Part shown: positions 33,380-42,534 of the stretch, piece by piece
How the letters are laid out: the number at the start of each line of letters is the position of its first letter
How positions within the stretch are numbered: the first letter of the stretch is position 1
DNA from: an uncultured Oscillospiraceae bacterium
GTDB taxonomy: Bacteria; Bacillota; Clostridia; Oscillospirales; Oscillospiraceae
Assembly (NCBI GenBank): GCA_934646185.1
Contig: CAKUEH010000015.1
Location: 1 to 59,289 of the forward strand
Direction of reading: 5' to 3'
DNA: 59,289 bases
Made by a program: the position numbers and the translations under genes
Notes under the pieces: model-generated
Database searches by the model: none
What the model was told of the DNA's origin: nothing
What the model saw: the letters and a program-made list of their open reading frames with translations, nothing else

Positions 33380-35905
33380 TTATCGGATCGGCTGCGGGCA
33401 GAAGGCAAGGGCGGTGTCTATGCTGCCGACGCGGTATCCGGCGCAGGCGTGGAGGATGTGGCGCGGGCGGTCACAGAGGATCAGAAGCGGCAGGCTGTCC
33501 GGGTCTGCGTAGGCGCTTCGCGCCGCCGGCCCGGCCGAGCCGGCGCTCAGCCAGACCTCCGCGTCCGGGAAGGCCGCGAGCACGGCCCGCAGTTTTTCAT
33601 TCTGCATCGCCTGATACGCGGGAAGGAGAAATACCAGCCGCAGGTCACGGATGCGGCTGCGGCTTGCCAGCAGCTCGTTCAGAAGATGCTCGGTCGGCTC
33701 GCTTCCCGCGTCCGGCCACAGAAGCAGCGACGGCCTCTGCGTCAGCTCCGCGGCGGACGCTTTGCGTCCGTCGGGCGCTTCGGCCTGAAAATCGGCCAGC
33801 GTAAAATCCACGGCCAGCTCCGAAAACGCGACCGGCTGCTTTTGCAGGCGGACACAGGCCGTCTGCCCCTCATCGATCCGAATTTCCAGACGCGACACAT
33901 GCAGATCGCCGCTCGGCAGGCGGCTGTCGGTCAGGACGCGGTAAACGCCCGGGCAGAGCGGGACGGTCATGCAGCCGTCCTGCCAGGAAAGTCCGGACAG
34001 CGCTGCCGGCTTCCAGCTGCCGCCTGAAAACACGGACAGGCCGAAATCGGCGTCCGGCTGCCACGTCTCGCCGGGCTGCTTTTGCAGACGCAGCGCCGCG
34101 CTTGCCGTCTGCCCCTCCTCCGGGGAGAGAAAGCGTCCGCCGGAAGCATATTCCGCCGCGCCGCTGTGCGGACCGAGGCGCGCCGCGATCCCCAGCGCCC
34201 GGCAGAGCGCGACGAACAGCAGCCGCTGCGAACGAAGATCCGCGCAGCGCAGGCGCATCGCCCCGGCAGGCAGGGTCACAAGCTGCCGGTATTCCGTCTG
34301 CGGCGCCTGCCGGATCGTTTCCCGGATCCACTGCCAGATCCGCGCCGGCTGTTGGCGGAAGCTCTGCTTCTGCGCTTCCGGCATGCAGGCCAGCAGCGCT
34401 TCCCGGCAGCAGGCCAGCGGCTCTGTGCCGATACGCGGGCACAAGATATAGCGCATTGTGAATTCGTCCTGCGGCAGGCCGCCCGCGGCTGATGCCAGCG
34501 CCTCGCGCAGCACCTCCGGCCGGACGTCGCGCAGATCCTTTTCGGAAAGCGTGCGCAAAAGAGCCAGCTTCTGCGCGGGTGCGAACGCGGGCTCGGCCAG
34601 AAACTCTGCCAGCACCGCAAAATTTCCGCAGCCCGCGCGCAGAAGCGCTTCAATTTCCGCGCCATAGCCAAACCGCGCGCGCAGCGCTTGTACACAGGCC
34701 GGGTCGTACGCCGCTTCCGTCCGGAGGCGGCGGTTTTCAGTCGCCGCCGCCAGCTGCTTCGCAGTGCGCGCCTTCTCTGCCGGGTCGGGCGCTTTCCGTG
34801 CGGGCAAATGCTCCTTCGGCGCGTGGATCGAACGCGCAGTCCAATGGCCGGACGGAGCCGAAGGCTCCGCGAGCGTCAGCTCCAGCGTCTGCTGCGCGGC
34901 CGGGCAGAGCCTCTCGCAGCGCAGCGCATTTTTTTGCGCCTGCACGATCAGATCGCCATAGCCGCAGCTGAGCCGCGCCGCACCGCTGCCGTCCGTCCGG
35001 ATCACCGCCGCAGGGAAGATCTGCGATGCGTTGACAATGCCGAACGTCACCTCCGCGCCGACGGACGGCTGTCCGTCCGGCTCGCGCACGAGCACCGTAA
35101 GCGCCCGCACGGGCGCATAGCGCGCCGTCTGGTTCAGAAACGTCACCGCGCCGTCCTCCGAGATGACCGCGTCGTCCGGCGCGGGTCTGCCGAACAGACG
35201 GCTGTGTACCAGGATCGCACGGCTGGCCGCGCCGGTGAACCAGCCGCGGTCAAGCTCCGGCTCCGGCTCGCACGCGCCGAGATAGTGCCACGCGCCGCCG
35301 CAGAACGCCTCGACCCAGGCGTGGTTGTCGTCGCAGTGCGCCCAGCGGGGCGTGTATACCTGCCGCGCCGGAATCCCGGCCGCGCGCAGCGCGTTGACCG
35401 CGAATGTGGATTCCTCTCCGCAGCGGCCAAAGCCGGAGCGCCATGCGCCCAGCGCGCTGATCGTCCGCTCGTCGGTCGCGCGGTAGCAGACCTGCTCTGC
35501 GTTCCATACATTGACCGCAAGGATCGCCTCGCGCGCGGACAGGCCGCGGAGCCTTTCCGCCAGCTGCGCGTAAAACACGCCCCGACAGTCACAGAGCTCC
35601 TCCTCGTTCACGCGCGGGTGGAGCACGTAATTGAGAAACAGCTGCTCCGGAAGCGCCCGGACTGCCGGGTGCCGCTCCCGCAAAAGCAGCGCGTGCGCCG
35701 CACAGGCGCTGAAAAGGGAGAAATCATAATTTGCCCAGTCGCTGAGGGGGCTTGCGGCATAGCACCAGCTCGTCAGAAGGGCCTGCTCGGGCGGAAGCGC
35801 GGCGAGCCGCCGCTCCAGCGCCTCCCGGGCCTCGCGGCCTGCCGCCGCGTACCGCTGCGCCAGCCGCGCCTGCATCCATTGCAGCTCTGCGTCTGACAGT
35901 CTCAT
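33380..35905 (-). CDS. Large transglutaminase-like multidomain protein
   Basis: An 841-residue protein. A helical N-terminal part (1-150) leads to a transglutaminase-like thiol peptidase core with C162 in GRCGEESTF and H195 in DDNHAWVEAF; the usual third Asp is not obvious, the matching place being YLGACEPE. Then come an Ig/carboxypeptidase-regulatory-like domain (about 275-340), a middle helical and mixed region, and a C-terminal thioredoxin-like segment (about 700-840). There is no signal peptide or membrane helix, so it appears cytoplasmic. It starts in an ATGA overlap with cutC; the 70 codons open upstream lie inside cutC. Operon partners pepA and cutC suggest peptide turnover. Catalysis is inferred only. 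Confidence 0.72.
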   Translation of the reverse strand: MRLSDAELQWMQARLAQRYAAAGREAREALERRLAALPPEQALLTSWCYAASPLSDWANYDFSLFSACAAHALLLRERHPAVRALPEQLFLNYVLHPRVNEEELCDCRGVFYAQLAERLRGLSAREAILAVNVWNAEQVCYRATDERTISALGAWRSGFGRCGEESTFAVNALRAAGIPARQVYTPRWAHCDDNHAWVEAFCGGAWHYLGACEPEPELDRGWFTGAASRAILVHSRLFGRPAPDDAVISEDGAVTFLNQTARYAPVRALTVLVREPDGQPSVGAEVTFGIVNASQIFPAAVIRTDGSGAARLSCGYGDLIVQAQKNALRCERLCPAAQQTLELTLAEPSAPSGHWTARSIHAPKEHLPARKAPDPAEKARTAKQLAAATENRRLRTEAAYDPACVQALRARFGYGAEIEALLRAGCGNFAVLAEFLAEPAFAPAQKLALLRTLSEKDLRDVRPEVLREALASAAGGLPQDEFTMRYILCPRIGTEPLACCREALLACMPEAQKQSFRQQPARIWQWIRETIRQAPQTEYRQLVTLPAGAMRLRCADLRSQRLLFVALCRALGIAARLGPHSGAAEYASGGRFLSPEEGQTASAALRLQKQPGETWQPDADFGLSVFSGGSWKPAALSGLSWQDGCMTVPLCPGVYRVLTDSRLPSGDLHVSRLEIRIDEGQTACVRLQKQPVAFSELAVDFTLADFQAEAPDGRKASAAELTQRPSLLLWPDAGSEPTEHLLNELLASRSRIRDLRLVFLLPAYQAMQNEKLRAVLAAFPDAEVWLSAGSAGPAARSAYADPDSLPLLILCDRPRHILHACAGYRVGSIDTALAFCPQPIR

Positions 35906-36666
35906 GCGTCCGCTCCCGCGAAGCTGTGGACGATCTCGGCGCAGGCGCGGAATTCGTCCTCGTCCGTCTGCCAGATCTCGTATTCGGACAGAGACGGCAG
36001 GCCCATCGCCACGGTCTGCTTGCGATAGCACATGCCGCTGTCGAGCGCGCCCTTGCGCCCGGTCGTGTGGAACACGACGAGGCCCGCGCGGTCGTGGATC
36101 TGCTGAATGTTCCACTTTTTGACCCCGCAGCCCGCCATGATATCGATCCTTCCGTCCGCTCTGTCATGCAGCTCCCGCAAGAGCTCCACGCCGGTCAGCG
36201 CGTCCTTCTGCTGGCCGGAGGTGAGGATCGTTTTGCAGCCGAGCCGGATGGCGTCCTCGAGCGTCTGCATGGGGTCGCGCGTCATGTCGAACGCGCGGTG
36301 GAGCGTCACGTCCATATTGCCCGCGCAGTCCATCATCCGGCGCATGCTGTCCAGATCCAAATCGCCGTCCGGCGTCAGCGCGCCGATCACGACGCCGTTC
36401 GCGCCAAGCACACGGTATATCCGGATCTCCTCGCACATCTGCTCCAGCTCCTCCCTGCTGTAAAGGAAATCGCCGAAGCGCGGGCGGATCAGGATATTGG
36501 TTTTGACCGGGATATCGCGCTGCACCTGCCGGAACAGCGCCGTCGACGGCGTCGTGCCGCCGATGATAAGATGCGCGCACAGCTCCAGCCGGTCCGCGCC
36601 GCCAAGCCACGCCGCCCTGCAGGAGGCGTAGGAATCCACACAGGCTTCGATCAGGGGCATATTCAT
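35902..36666 (-). CDS. cutC: CutC family protein
   Basis: A 254-residue TIM-barrel protein of the CutC family, named for copper homeostasis although a direct copper role is doubtful in bacteria. Key segments are EACVDSYASCRAAWLGGADRLELCAHLIIGGTTPS, NILIRPRFGDFLYS, VTLHRAFDMTRDP and MAGCGVKKWNI. It is joined to pepA by an ATGA overlap at 36663-36666 and to the transglutaminase-like gene by another. Confidence 0.92.
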   Translation of the reverse strand: MNMPLIEACVDSYASCRAAWLGGADRLELCAHLIIGGTTPSTALFRQVQRDIPVKTNILIRPRFGDFLYSREELEQMCEEIRIYRVLGANGVVIGALTPDGDLDLDSMRRMMDCAGNMDVTLHRAFDMTRDPMQTLEDAIRLGCKTILTSGQQKDALTGVELLRELHDRADGRIDIMAGCGVKKWNIQQIHDRAGLVVFHTTGRKGALDSGMCYRKQTVAMGLPSLSEYEIWQTDEDEFRACAEIVHSFAGADA

Positions 36667-38012
36667 ACCGATTCCTCCTTCGTTTCAAAAAGCACCTGCG
36701 CCAGATGATAGAGCGTACTGACAGCAGTTCCGGTCGCGCCGGGGACCTGGTGCTGCCAGACGATACCGGTGTTGTCCGCCGTCCCGGCGATGTCCAGATG
36801 CAGCCAGGGCCGCTCGGCCGTGAATTTTTTCAGGAACAGACCGGCTGTGATCGCGCCGCAGCCGTCCTTGCTGGTGTTGCGGACGTCGGCGTAGTCGCTC
36901 TCGATCAGCGCTTCATATTCCGCATCGTCCGGCATGCGCCAGAATTTCTCGCCGGAGCGCGCCGCCGCGCGCGTAAGGCAATCGTAAAACCCGTCGTCGC
37001 TGGCCATCACGCCGGTCGTCACAAAGCCGAGCATCGCGCAGATCGCGCCGGTCAGCGTCGCGATGTCCGCCAGATGCGTGCAGCCCTCCTTTTCCGCGGC
37101 CCACGCAAGACCATCCGCCAGGATCAGCCGGCCTTCGGCGTCGGCGTTCAGAATTTCGATCGTTTTGCCGGAGAAGCTGGTGATGACGTCGCCGGGCAGC
37201 ATGCTCGCATCAGAGATGCGGTTTTCACAGATCGGAACGACCGCCGTCACGTTGACGGCCGCGCCGTTTGCCGCCAGCGCGCGCACCGCGGCGGCTGCCG
37301 CAGCTCCGCCCGCCATATCGCCCTTGATCCCGGCCATGGTCGAAGCGGCTTTGAGGCAGTAGCCGCCGGAATCGACCGTTACGCCCTTGCCGACAAGCCC
37401 GAGCCTCCGGCGGCTCTGCGGCGCGCCGGTATAGCGCAGGACGGCCATCATCGGCGCGTGCGCGCTGCTGTCGCCGACGGTCAGAAGCGCCTGCAGACCC
37501 AGCTGTGCAAGCGCGGGTCTGTCATAGAGCTCCGCTTCGATCGGAAGGCCCTGCGCCATTTTCTTCAGCCGCTGCGCAAACGCCTCCGGCCAGAGCAGAT
37601 TGGACGGGCAGTTTACAAGGCCGCGCGTTTCCATGATGGAGCGCGCAAGCTCCCACGCCTTTTTCAGCTGCTGCGCGTCAGCGCCGGGGAAGCTGCACGT
37701 CAGCTCCGGCTCCCAGCGTCCGCTCAGCGCGAATTTTTTCTGATACGCGCCGCCGCACACGCCCTCGACCGCCGCAAAAAAGCCGTTCTGGCCAAGCTCC
37801 GACGCGGGGCCGGGATCAAACGCGCAGGCCGTGCATTCCAGCTCCAGCGCCGTCTTGACCGCCTTGCCGTACAGCTCCTTGCAGGCCAGAATGTCCCGCC
37901 GCCCGCCGCGGCCGACGCGGATGGTATAGCCGCCGTCTTCGCGGGGCAGATATCTTATTTTGAGATAGGCGTCGTCTGTGAAAACGACGTTCGCCTGTAG
38001 TTGCTTTTCCAT
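36663..38012 (-). CDS. pepA: Leucyl aminopeptidase (M17 family)
   Basis: A 449-residue cytosolic zinc/manganese aminopeptidase. The metal and catalytic signature is NADAEGRLILADGL (usual NTDAEGRL, with T changed to A), and the upstream KGVTVDSGGYCLK carries the catalytic Lys and an Asp ligand; DMAGGAAAA follows. The start is ATG 38012 with a purine-rich GGGAA site upstream; the 65 codons open before it run into repeat DNA. The T-to-A change and the Val in KGVTVDSGG are slight departures from the consensus, but the core residues are kept. Confidence 0.9.
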   Translation of the reverse strand: MEKQLQANVVFTDDAYLKIRYLPREDGGYTIRVGRGGRRDILACKELYGKAVKTALELECTACAFDPGPASELGQNGFFAAVEGVCGGAYQKKFALSGRWEPELTCSFPGADAQQLKKAWELARSIMETRGLVNCPSNLLWPEAFAQRLKKMAQGLPIEAELYDRPALAQLGLQALLTVGDSSAHAPMMAVLRYTGAPQSRRRLGLVGKGVTVDSGGYCLKAASTMAGIKGDMAGGAAAAAAVRALAANGAAVNVTAVVPICENRISDASMLPGDVITSFSGKTIEILNADAEGRLILADGLAWAAEKEGCTHLADIATLTGAICAMLGFVTTGVMASDDGFYDCLTRAAARSGEKFWRMPDDAEYEALIESDYADVRNTSKDGCGAITAGLFLKKFTAERPWLHLDIAGTADNTGIVWQHQVPGATGTAVSTLYHLAQVLFETKEESV

Positions 38013-38116
38013 GTTTCCCAGTTCCCTTCTCCGGCAGCGCCGGGGGCGATCTGTGTCTGTTCTTTCTATTTTCCGGCGTGTTCCGGAACGCGCCTTCATC
38101 GCGAACGGCTGAGTCC

Positions 38117-38187
38117 GGCATCGGCCCCTGCAAAGGCTCCCCTTGGGCACAAGGGGAGCTGGCGCGAAGCGCCTGAGGGGATTCGAA
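38117..38187. repeat. Family B palindrome with a family A remnant
   Basis: GGCATCGGCCCCTG (38117-38130) resembles the right end of family A. Then CTCCCCTTGGGCACAAGGGGAG, GGCGCGAAGCGCC and TGAGGGGATTCGAAT follow: a family B unit in reverse orientation. It lies upstream of pepA. Confidence 0.72.
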
Positions 38188-38246
38188 TACAGAAAATTCC
38201 GGAGCACTCTGGACCTTGCAGGCTATCCCCACTTCGAATTATGTAC

Positions 38247-39026
38247 TTATCCTTCTGATTTCCCGATATGCTGCCTGATTTCAGCTTCATGCTTTTGACA
38301 ATAGGCATAGCTGTTCCGCATAAATTCTCTGATAGGCTGGCTTCTGTACATGGTATCCAAGGTTTCTAAAATTGGCTTGTCATCTACCATCATATCAAAG
38401 AAATACGGATAAATGCAGCCGCCGTTCTCTCTTGGAAAGTATGGGTTGATAGAACTGAGGCGTTCATCTTTCATTACAGATTCAACTACCATCTCACTTA
38501 AAATCCATTTAAGGGATGGACGTTCGTATTCATCGTAGTTGTCCCCAAACAGCTTGTTCCACGCATAGAACCAAACAAAGTGTATGATTTCATGTATTCC
38601 GCCGCCGATCGCGCCTCGTTCGCTGTTCAGATAGAACGTGTCGTAACAGTGCTCTTTCAGAAAGCGGGGTTCGATCGGATTCAGGCTTACATTACACCGT
38701 ATGTCATTAAACAAGTTGACACATTCTACGTCAAAAGCATCCGACAAAGCCGCAGTAATTTGTGGCTTGCAGACTTTCCAATGTCGCGCATATAAAGCAG
38801 CCTTTTCGTTGATCGTATTCTCTGATTCAGCGTAAACGGTGCGCATTGTCCGCGCAATATATTCTGTTCTTTCATCGAATGAAAGACCCGCAGCATAAGT
38901 TTTGTCCAACTGCGGGTAGAAATGGTACAACGGTTCAGACCAAAAAGCCGATTCATCTTCGGACTGAAAATCCATCATTCGCTGGATCATATAATCAGCA
39001 CCGGGATTTACAAACGTGATTTCCAT
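38247..39026 (-). CDS. AT-rich HExxH (zincin-like) protein of unknown family
   Basis: A 259-residue soluble protein. HEIIH at 145-149 followed by E178 (SEMVVES) gives a gluzincin-like HExxH...E arrangement, so a zinc peptidase is plausible; I do not recognise the family. The DNA is visibly AT-richer than its neighbours, with codons such as AAA, TTT and ATA, which points to recent transfer. It stands alone between repeat DNA and the M42 gene. The start at 39026 (MEITFV) has GGAGGGAGC upstream. Confidence 0.65.
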   Translation of the reverse strand: MEITFVNPGADYMIQRMMDFQSEDESAFWSEPLYHFYPQLDKTYAAGLSFDERTEYIARTMRTVYAESENTINEKAALYARHWKVCKPQITAALSDAFDVECVNLFNDIRCNVSLNPIEPRFLKEHCYDTFYLNSERGAIGGGIHEIIHFVWFYAWNKLFGDNYDEYERPSLKWILSEMVVESVMKDERLSSINPYFPRENGGCIYPYFFDMMVDDKPILETLDTMYRSQPIREFMRNSYAYCQKHEAEIRQHIGKSEG

Positions 39027-39114
39027 GCTCCCTCCGTTCATCCTTCGGATCTCAGTTTTACAATGCTCTCAAACGCCTTGTCTTACCGGCATACGCCCAG
39101 AATTGCGCTTTTTA

Positions 39115-40155
39115 TCAGACGTACAGATACCCCTTGATGGTTTTGAGCGTGTTGAGTACGCCGTCCTTGTGGCTGCGTTCGTAGCCGTGGCTGGCGTAGA
39201 CGCCGGAGCCGATGAGGCCGTGGCGGATATCATAGCCCGCGCGGAGCGTCGCTTCCACGTCGGAGCCGTAGTACGGGTAGACGTCGACGGCATAGTCCGC
39301 GCCCTCGCGCTTGGCCGCGTCGATCAGCTTGCCGACGACGGCGTAGCTGTACGGGCCGCCGGAGTCCTTGGCGCAGATGGACACCTGCCGTTCCGTGCAG
39401 GCAAGGCCGTCGCCCACGCAGCCCATGTCAACGCTGATGGACTCCGTCACGCCCTCCGGCACGGATGCCGAGCCGCCGAAGCCGACCTCTTCATAGACGG
39501 TCACATGGACATAGGTGCGGCGCGGCAGCGTTTTCTTTTCGTCATGCAGATATTTCGCAAAGCCGAGCAGGATGCCGACGGAGAGCTTATCGTCGAGAAA
39601 GCGGCTTTTGATGTAGCCCGAGGCCGTCACGTGCGTGCGCGGGTCGAAGCAGACGATATCGCCGGTCTCGATGCCGAGCGCGCGCGTTTCTTCCGCGGAG
39701 GAAACGTTTTCGTCCAGCAGGATCTCGGTCGTGTCAAAGGTGCGGTTCGTCTTGGCGTATTCGCCGTTGACGTGGACGGAGGCGTTGCAGAGCTGAAGCG
39801 TGCCCTCATAGACCCTGCCGGAGCGCGTATAGACGCGCACGTTTTCCGTTTCGCCGTTTTCCGCGCGCATGCCGCCGAGGCTCGTCACGCGCAGACGGCC
39901 GTTGGATTTGACTTCCGCGACCATCGCGCCGAGCGTATCCGTGTGCGCCTGCAGAAGCAGCCCGCCCTCCGCGGAATCCTCGCCGCCGAGGTCGATCAGG
40001 ACGCCGCCCTTGGCTGTTTTCCGCGCAGCAAAGCCGAGCGATGCAAACGCTTCCAGCACCCAGTCGGCCGCTTTGTCTGTAAAGCCCGTCGGGCTGTCGA
40101 TCGCGAGCAGCTGAACAGCTTTTTCCACCGCGTATTGCGCATAACTCTGTTCCAT
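39115..40155 (-). CDS. M42 family metallopeptidase (deblocking aminopeptidase-like)
   Basis: A 346-residue di-metal peptidase of the M42 (glutamyl aminopeptidase/FrvX) family, which form large tetrahedral assemblies digesting peptides. Metal-site segments are LLLQAHTDTLG (H71, D73), SRFLDDKLSVG with a bridging Asp, and the VYEEVGFGGS base and ligand. HVHVTVYEE-like and VDMGCVGDG strands also match. M42 members with HTDT instead of HMDE are common in Clostridia. The ATG at 40155 has AAAAGGGGAA upstream. It is a single-gene unit between the HExxH gene and der. Confidence 0.88.
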   Translation of the reverse strand: MEQSYAQYAVEKAVQLLAIDSPTGFTDKAADWVLEAFASLGFAARKTAKGGVLIDLGGEDSAEGGLLLQAHTDTLGAMVAEVKSNGRLRVTSLGGMRAENGETENVRVYTRSGRVYEGTLQLCNASVHVNGEYAKTNRTFDTTEILLDENVSSAEETRALGIETGDIVCFDPRTHVTASGYIKSRFLDDKLSVGILLGFAKYLHDEKKTLPRRTYVHVTVYEEVGFGGSASVPEGVTESISVDMGCVGDGLACTERQVSICAKDSGGPYSYAVVGKLIDAAKREGADYAVDVYPYYGSDVEATLRAGYDIRHGLIGSGVYASHGYERSHKDGVLNTLKTIKGYLYV

Positions 40156-40192
40156 TGATTCCGATTCCCCTTTTCAAAAAATTCATGATCTG

Positions 40193-40225
40193 CAAAATCC
40201 CGGCAGATAACCTTCTGCCGGGATC
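40193..40225 (-). terminator. Terminator of der
   Basis: ATCCCGGCAG and CTGCCGGGAT form a 10-bp stem just beyond the der stop codon on the minus strand, followed there by TTTTG. Confidence 0.7.
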
Positions 40226-40230
40226 CAAAT

Positions 40231-41562
40231 TTACATATCTTCCTTGTCGCCCTTCTGCCGGATGGTGATCTTGATGGGCGTTCCGGTCAGGCCGAAGACC
40301 GCGCGGATCTGGTTTTCCAGATACCGCTGGTACGAGAAATGGAACAGGCGGCTGTCGTTGCAGAAGAAGACGAAGTGCGGCGGCTTGACGCCGACCTGCG
40401 TGATATAGTAGATCTTCAGACGGCGGCCCTTGTCCGTGGGCGGCTGGACGCGCGCGGTCGCGTCCTCCAGAATATTATTGAGCATGCCCGTTGTGATGCG
40501 CATGCTGTTCTGGTTGGAAACGGCGACGATCATGTCGAACAGCTTGTCGACGCGCTGACCGGTCAGCGCAGAGATGAACACGACCGGCGCATAGGTCATG
40601 TAGCTGAGATCGCGGCGGATCTCCGCCGTTTTCTCGTCCATCGTGTTCGTATCCTTTTCGACCGTGTCCCACTTGTTGACGACGATGATGCAGGCCTTGC
40701 CCGCCTCGTGCGCCAGACCCGCGACCTTGGTATCCTGCTCGGTCACGCCCTCGTTGGCGTCGATCAGGATGAGGCAGACATCCGCGCGCTCAATGGCGGC
40801 GATGGAACGGAGGTTGGAATACTTCTCGACCGCGTCGTCGACCTTCGATCTGCGGCGCATGCCGGCGGTGTCGATGAACAGGAACTTGCCGGACTCGTTT
40901 TCAAAATAGCTGTCGATGGCGTCGCGCGTGGTGCCCGCGATGTTGGAGACGATCACGCGCTCTTCGCCGAGGATCTTATTGAGCAGGCTCGACTTGCCGA
41001 CGTTCGGCTTGCCGATGATGGCGACCTTGATGACGTCCTCGTCGTATTCCTCGCCGTCGTCCGGCGGGAAGCTCCCGACGCACGCGTCGAGCAGATCGCC
41101 CGTGCCGTGGCCGTGGACGGCGGAGACCTCGATGGGATCGCCGAGGCCGAGCGCGTAGAATTCATATGCGTCTGGGTTTGCGTGGCCGGTCTGGTCGCAC
41201 TTGTTGACGGCCAGCACGACCGGCTTTTTCGACCGCTTGAGCATGGACGCGACCTCCGCGTCCGCGGCGGTCAGGCCGACCGTTACGTCGACGACCATGA
41301 TGATGACCGTGGCCGTCTCGATGGCGATCTCCGCCTGCCGGCGCATGAATTTCAGCATCTCGTTGTTCGTGCCGGGCTCGATGCCGCCGGTGTCGACAAG
41401 GGCAAAGCCGCGGCCGTTCCACTCGCATTCGCCGTAGATGCGGTCGCGGGTGACGCCGGGCGTGTCCTCGACGATGGCCATGCGCTTGCCGGTCAGTTTG
41501 TTAAAGAGCATCGACTTGCCGACGTTCGGCCGTCCGACGATGGCTACAATGGGCTTCGACAT
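40231..41562 (-). CDS. der: Ribosome-biogenesis GTPase Der (EngA)
   Basis: A 443-residue essential GTPase with two tandem G domains and a KH-like C-terminus, acting in 50S subunit assembly. G1 motifs are GRPNVGKSMLF near residue 10 and GKPNVGKSSLL near 184; DTGG and DTAGMRRR are the G3 motifs, NKCD and NKWD the G4 motifs. The ATG at 41562 is preceded by AAGGAGGG. The C-terminal KGRRLKIYYITQVGVKPPHFVFFCND is typical. Confidence 0.97.
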   Translation of the reverse strand: MSKPIVAIVGRPNVGKSMLFNKLTGKRMAIVEDTPGVTRDRIYGECEWNGRGFALVDTGGIEPGTNNEMLKFMRRQAEIAIETATVIIMVVDVTVGLTAADAEVASMLKRSKKPVVLAVNKCDQTGHANPDAYEFYALGLGDPIEVSAVHGHGTGDLLDACVGSFPPDDGEEYDEDVIKVAIIGKPNVGKSSLLNKILGEERVIVSNIAGTTRDAIDSYFENESGKFLFIDTAGMRRRSKVDDAVEKYSNLRSIAAIERADVCLILIDANEGVTEQDTKVAGLAHEAGKACIIVVNKWDTVEKDTNTMDEKTAEIRRDLSYMTYAPVVFISALTGQRVDKLFDMIVAVSNQNSMRITTGMLNNILEDATARVQPPTDKGRRLKIYYITQVGVKPPHFVFFCNDSRLFHFSYQRYLENQIRAVFGLTGTPIKITIRQKGDKEDM

Positions 41563-41587
41563 GGTAGGCCCTCCTTTCAGGATAAGA

Positions 41588-41616
41588 AAAGAGGAAGGCG
41601 CACAGCCTCCCTCTCA
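41588..41616 (-). terminator. Terminator of yceD-rpmF
   Basis: On the minus strand GAGGGAGGCTGTGCGCCTTCCTC forms a hairpin followed by TTTTC, just after rpmF. Confidence 0.65.
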
Positions 41617-41631
41617 TCTCTTTCAGCGAAA

Positions 41632-41817
41632 TCACTTAGCTTCAACAGAAATGACTTCACGGCCATTGTAGTAGCCGCAAGCCTTGCAGGCTCTGTGAGG
41701 CAGGCGGGGCTCGCCGCACTTCGGGCAAGCGACGACGCCGGGGATCGCCAGCTTCCAGTGGGAACTGCGTCTCTTATCTCTTCTTGCGCGGGATACTTTT
41801 CTCTTGGGTACTGCCAT
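41632..41817 (-). CDS. rpmF: 50S ribosomal protein L32
   Basis: A 61-residue ribosomal protein. It begins MAVPKRKVSRARRDKRRSSHWKL and carries a four-cysteine zinc ribbon (CPKCGEPRLPHRACKACGYY). The start at ATG 41817 is the family's standard N-terminus with GGAGGTG upstream. It follows the YceD-family gene, the usual yceD-rpmF pair. Confidence 0.96.
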   Translation of the reverse strand: MAVPKRKVSRARRDKRRSSHWKLAIPGVVACPKCGEPRLPHRACKACGYYNGREVISVEAK

Positions 41818-41862
41818 GTGGTACACCTCCTTGGTCTAAATGCCCGAAGGCACATTATCTAC

Positions 41863-42363
41863 TTATTTATCCAGTAACTGCTGTAAAACAGCAAAACGGG
41901 AATCGGGTTCTTTTCTGCAGCCGCAGGGGCCCTCGTTGAGGTTTTTGCCGCAGCGGAAGCAGACGCCCCTGCAGTCGGGCCGACACAGAAGCTGACTGTC
42001 CATGTTGAGGACAAAGGCCGTCGTGATGATGTCGGTCAGATCGGCGCAGCCGTCGTGAATGCCGAACACCCATTCGTCCTCCGCCTGCTCCAGCTCTTCT
42101 TCCGAAACGAGAACGGCGTGGACCGGGATCTGCACCGCGCGCGTAAATTCGCTGGCGCAGCGGTCGCATACGCCGTGCAGCGTGGTGCTGAGCTCGCAGG
42201 TGAGCTTGAGAACGCCCGCCGTGTTGCGGACTCTTCCGCGGGCCAGGACAGGCTCTGATGCGGGCTTGCAGCTGCCGAAAACGAGATCGGACAGGTCTTC
42301 ACGCGCTTCAAACGGAAGACTCGCGCCGGGCGTTACAAGAATTGGCTTCAGATCCAGCAGCAT
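41863..42363 (-). CDS. yceD: YceD/DUF177 family protein
   Basis: A 166-residue DUF177 protein, linked with 23S rRNA accumulation in other bacteria and almost always found beside rpmF. It has two cysteine pairs: CDRC in the middle and a C-terminal CRPDCRGVCFRCGKNLN...CGC motif. The ATG at 42363 is preceded by GGAGGG; four extra codons upstream are not needed. The promoter is TTGACT-17-TATAAT upstream. Confidence 0.9.
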   Translation of the reverse strand: MLLDLKPILVTPGASLPFEAREDLSDLVFGSCKPASEPVLARGRVRNTAGVLKLTCELSTTLHGVCDRCASEFTRAVQIPVHAVLVSEEELEQAEDEWVFGIHDGCADLTDIITTAFVLNMDSQLLCRPDCRGVCFRCGKNLNEGPCGCRKEPDSRFAVLQQLLDK

Positions 42364-42395
42364 AGCGCCCTCCAATCCATAATCGTGCGATGGAT

Positions 42396-42424
42396 ATTAT
42401 ATCGAATAATCGCAGGGAAGTCAA
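42396..42424 (-). promoter_or_regulatory. Promoter of yceD-rpmF
   Basis: On the minus strand TTGACT (42419-42424) and TATAAT (42396-42401) are 17 bp apart, about 30 bp before the yceD start. Confidence 0.8.
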
Positions 42425-42470
42425 ATACTTTTTCACAAATTTTTCGTCCTTTTTCACAGACGCCGGATTC

Positions 42471-42499
42471 TTTACAGAAAGCGCGCCGCGTGATAAAAT
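42471..42499 (+). promoter_or_regulatory. Promoter of rluA-type gene
   Basis: TTTACA (42471-42476) and TAAAAT (42494-42499) are 17 bp apart, 35 bp before the start codon and divergent from the yceD promoter. Confidence 0.62.
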
Positions 42500-42534
42500 A
42501 AAAACAGATCATTTGCCTGGACTTGGAGACCGCC

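Noticed and set aside
34688..35896. 402-codon plus-strand frame over the transglutaminase-like gene
   Set aside because: Composition is Arg/Ala-rich without domains; the minus-strand gene is in an operon with ATGA overlaps.
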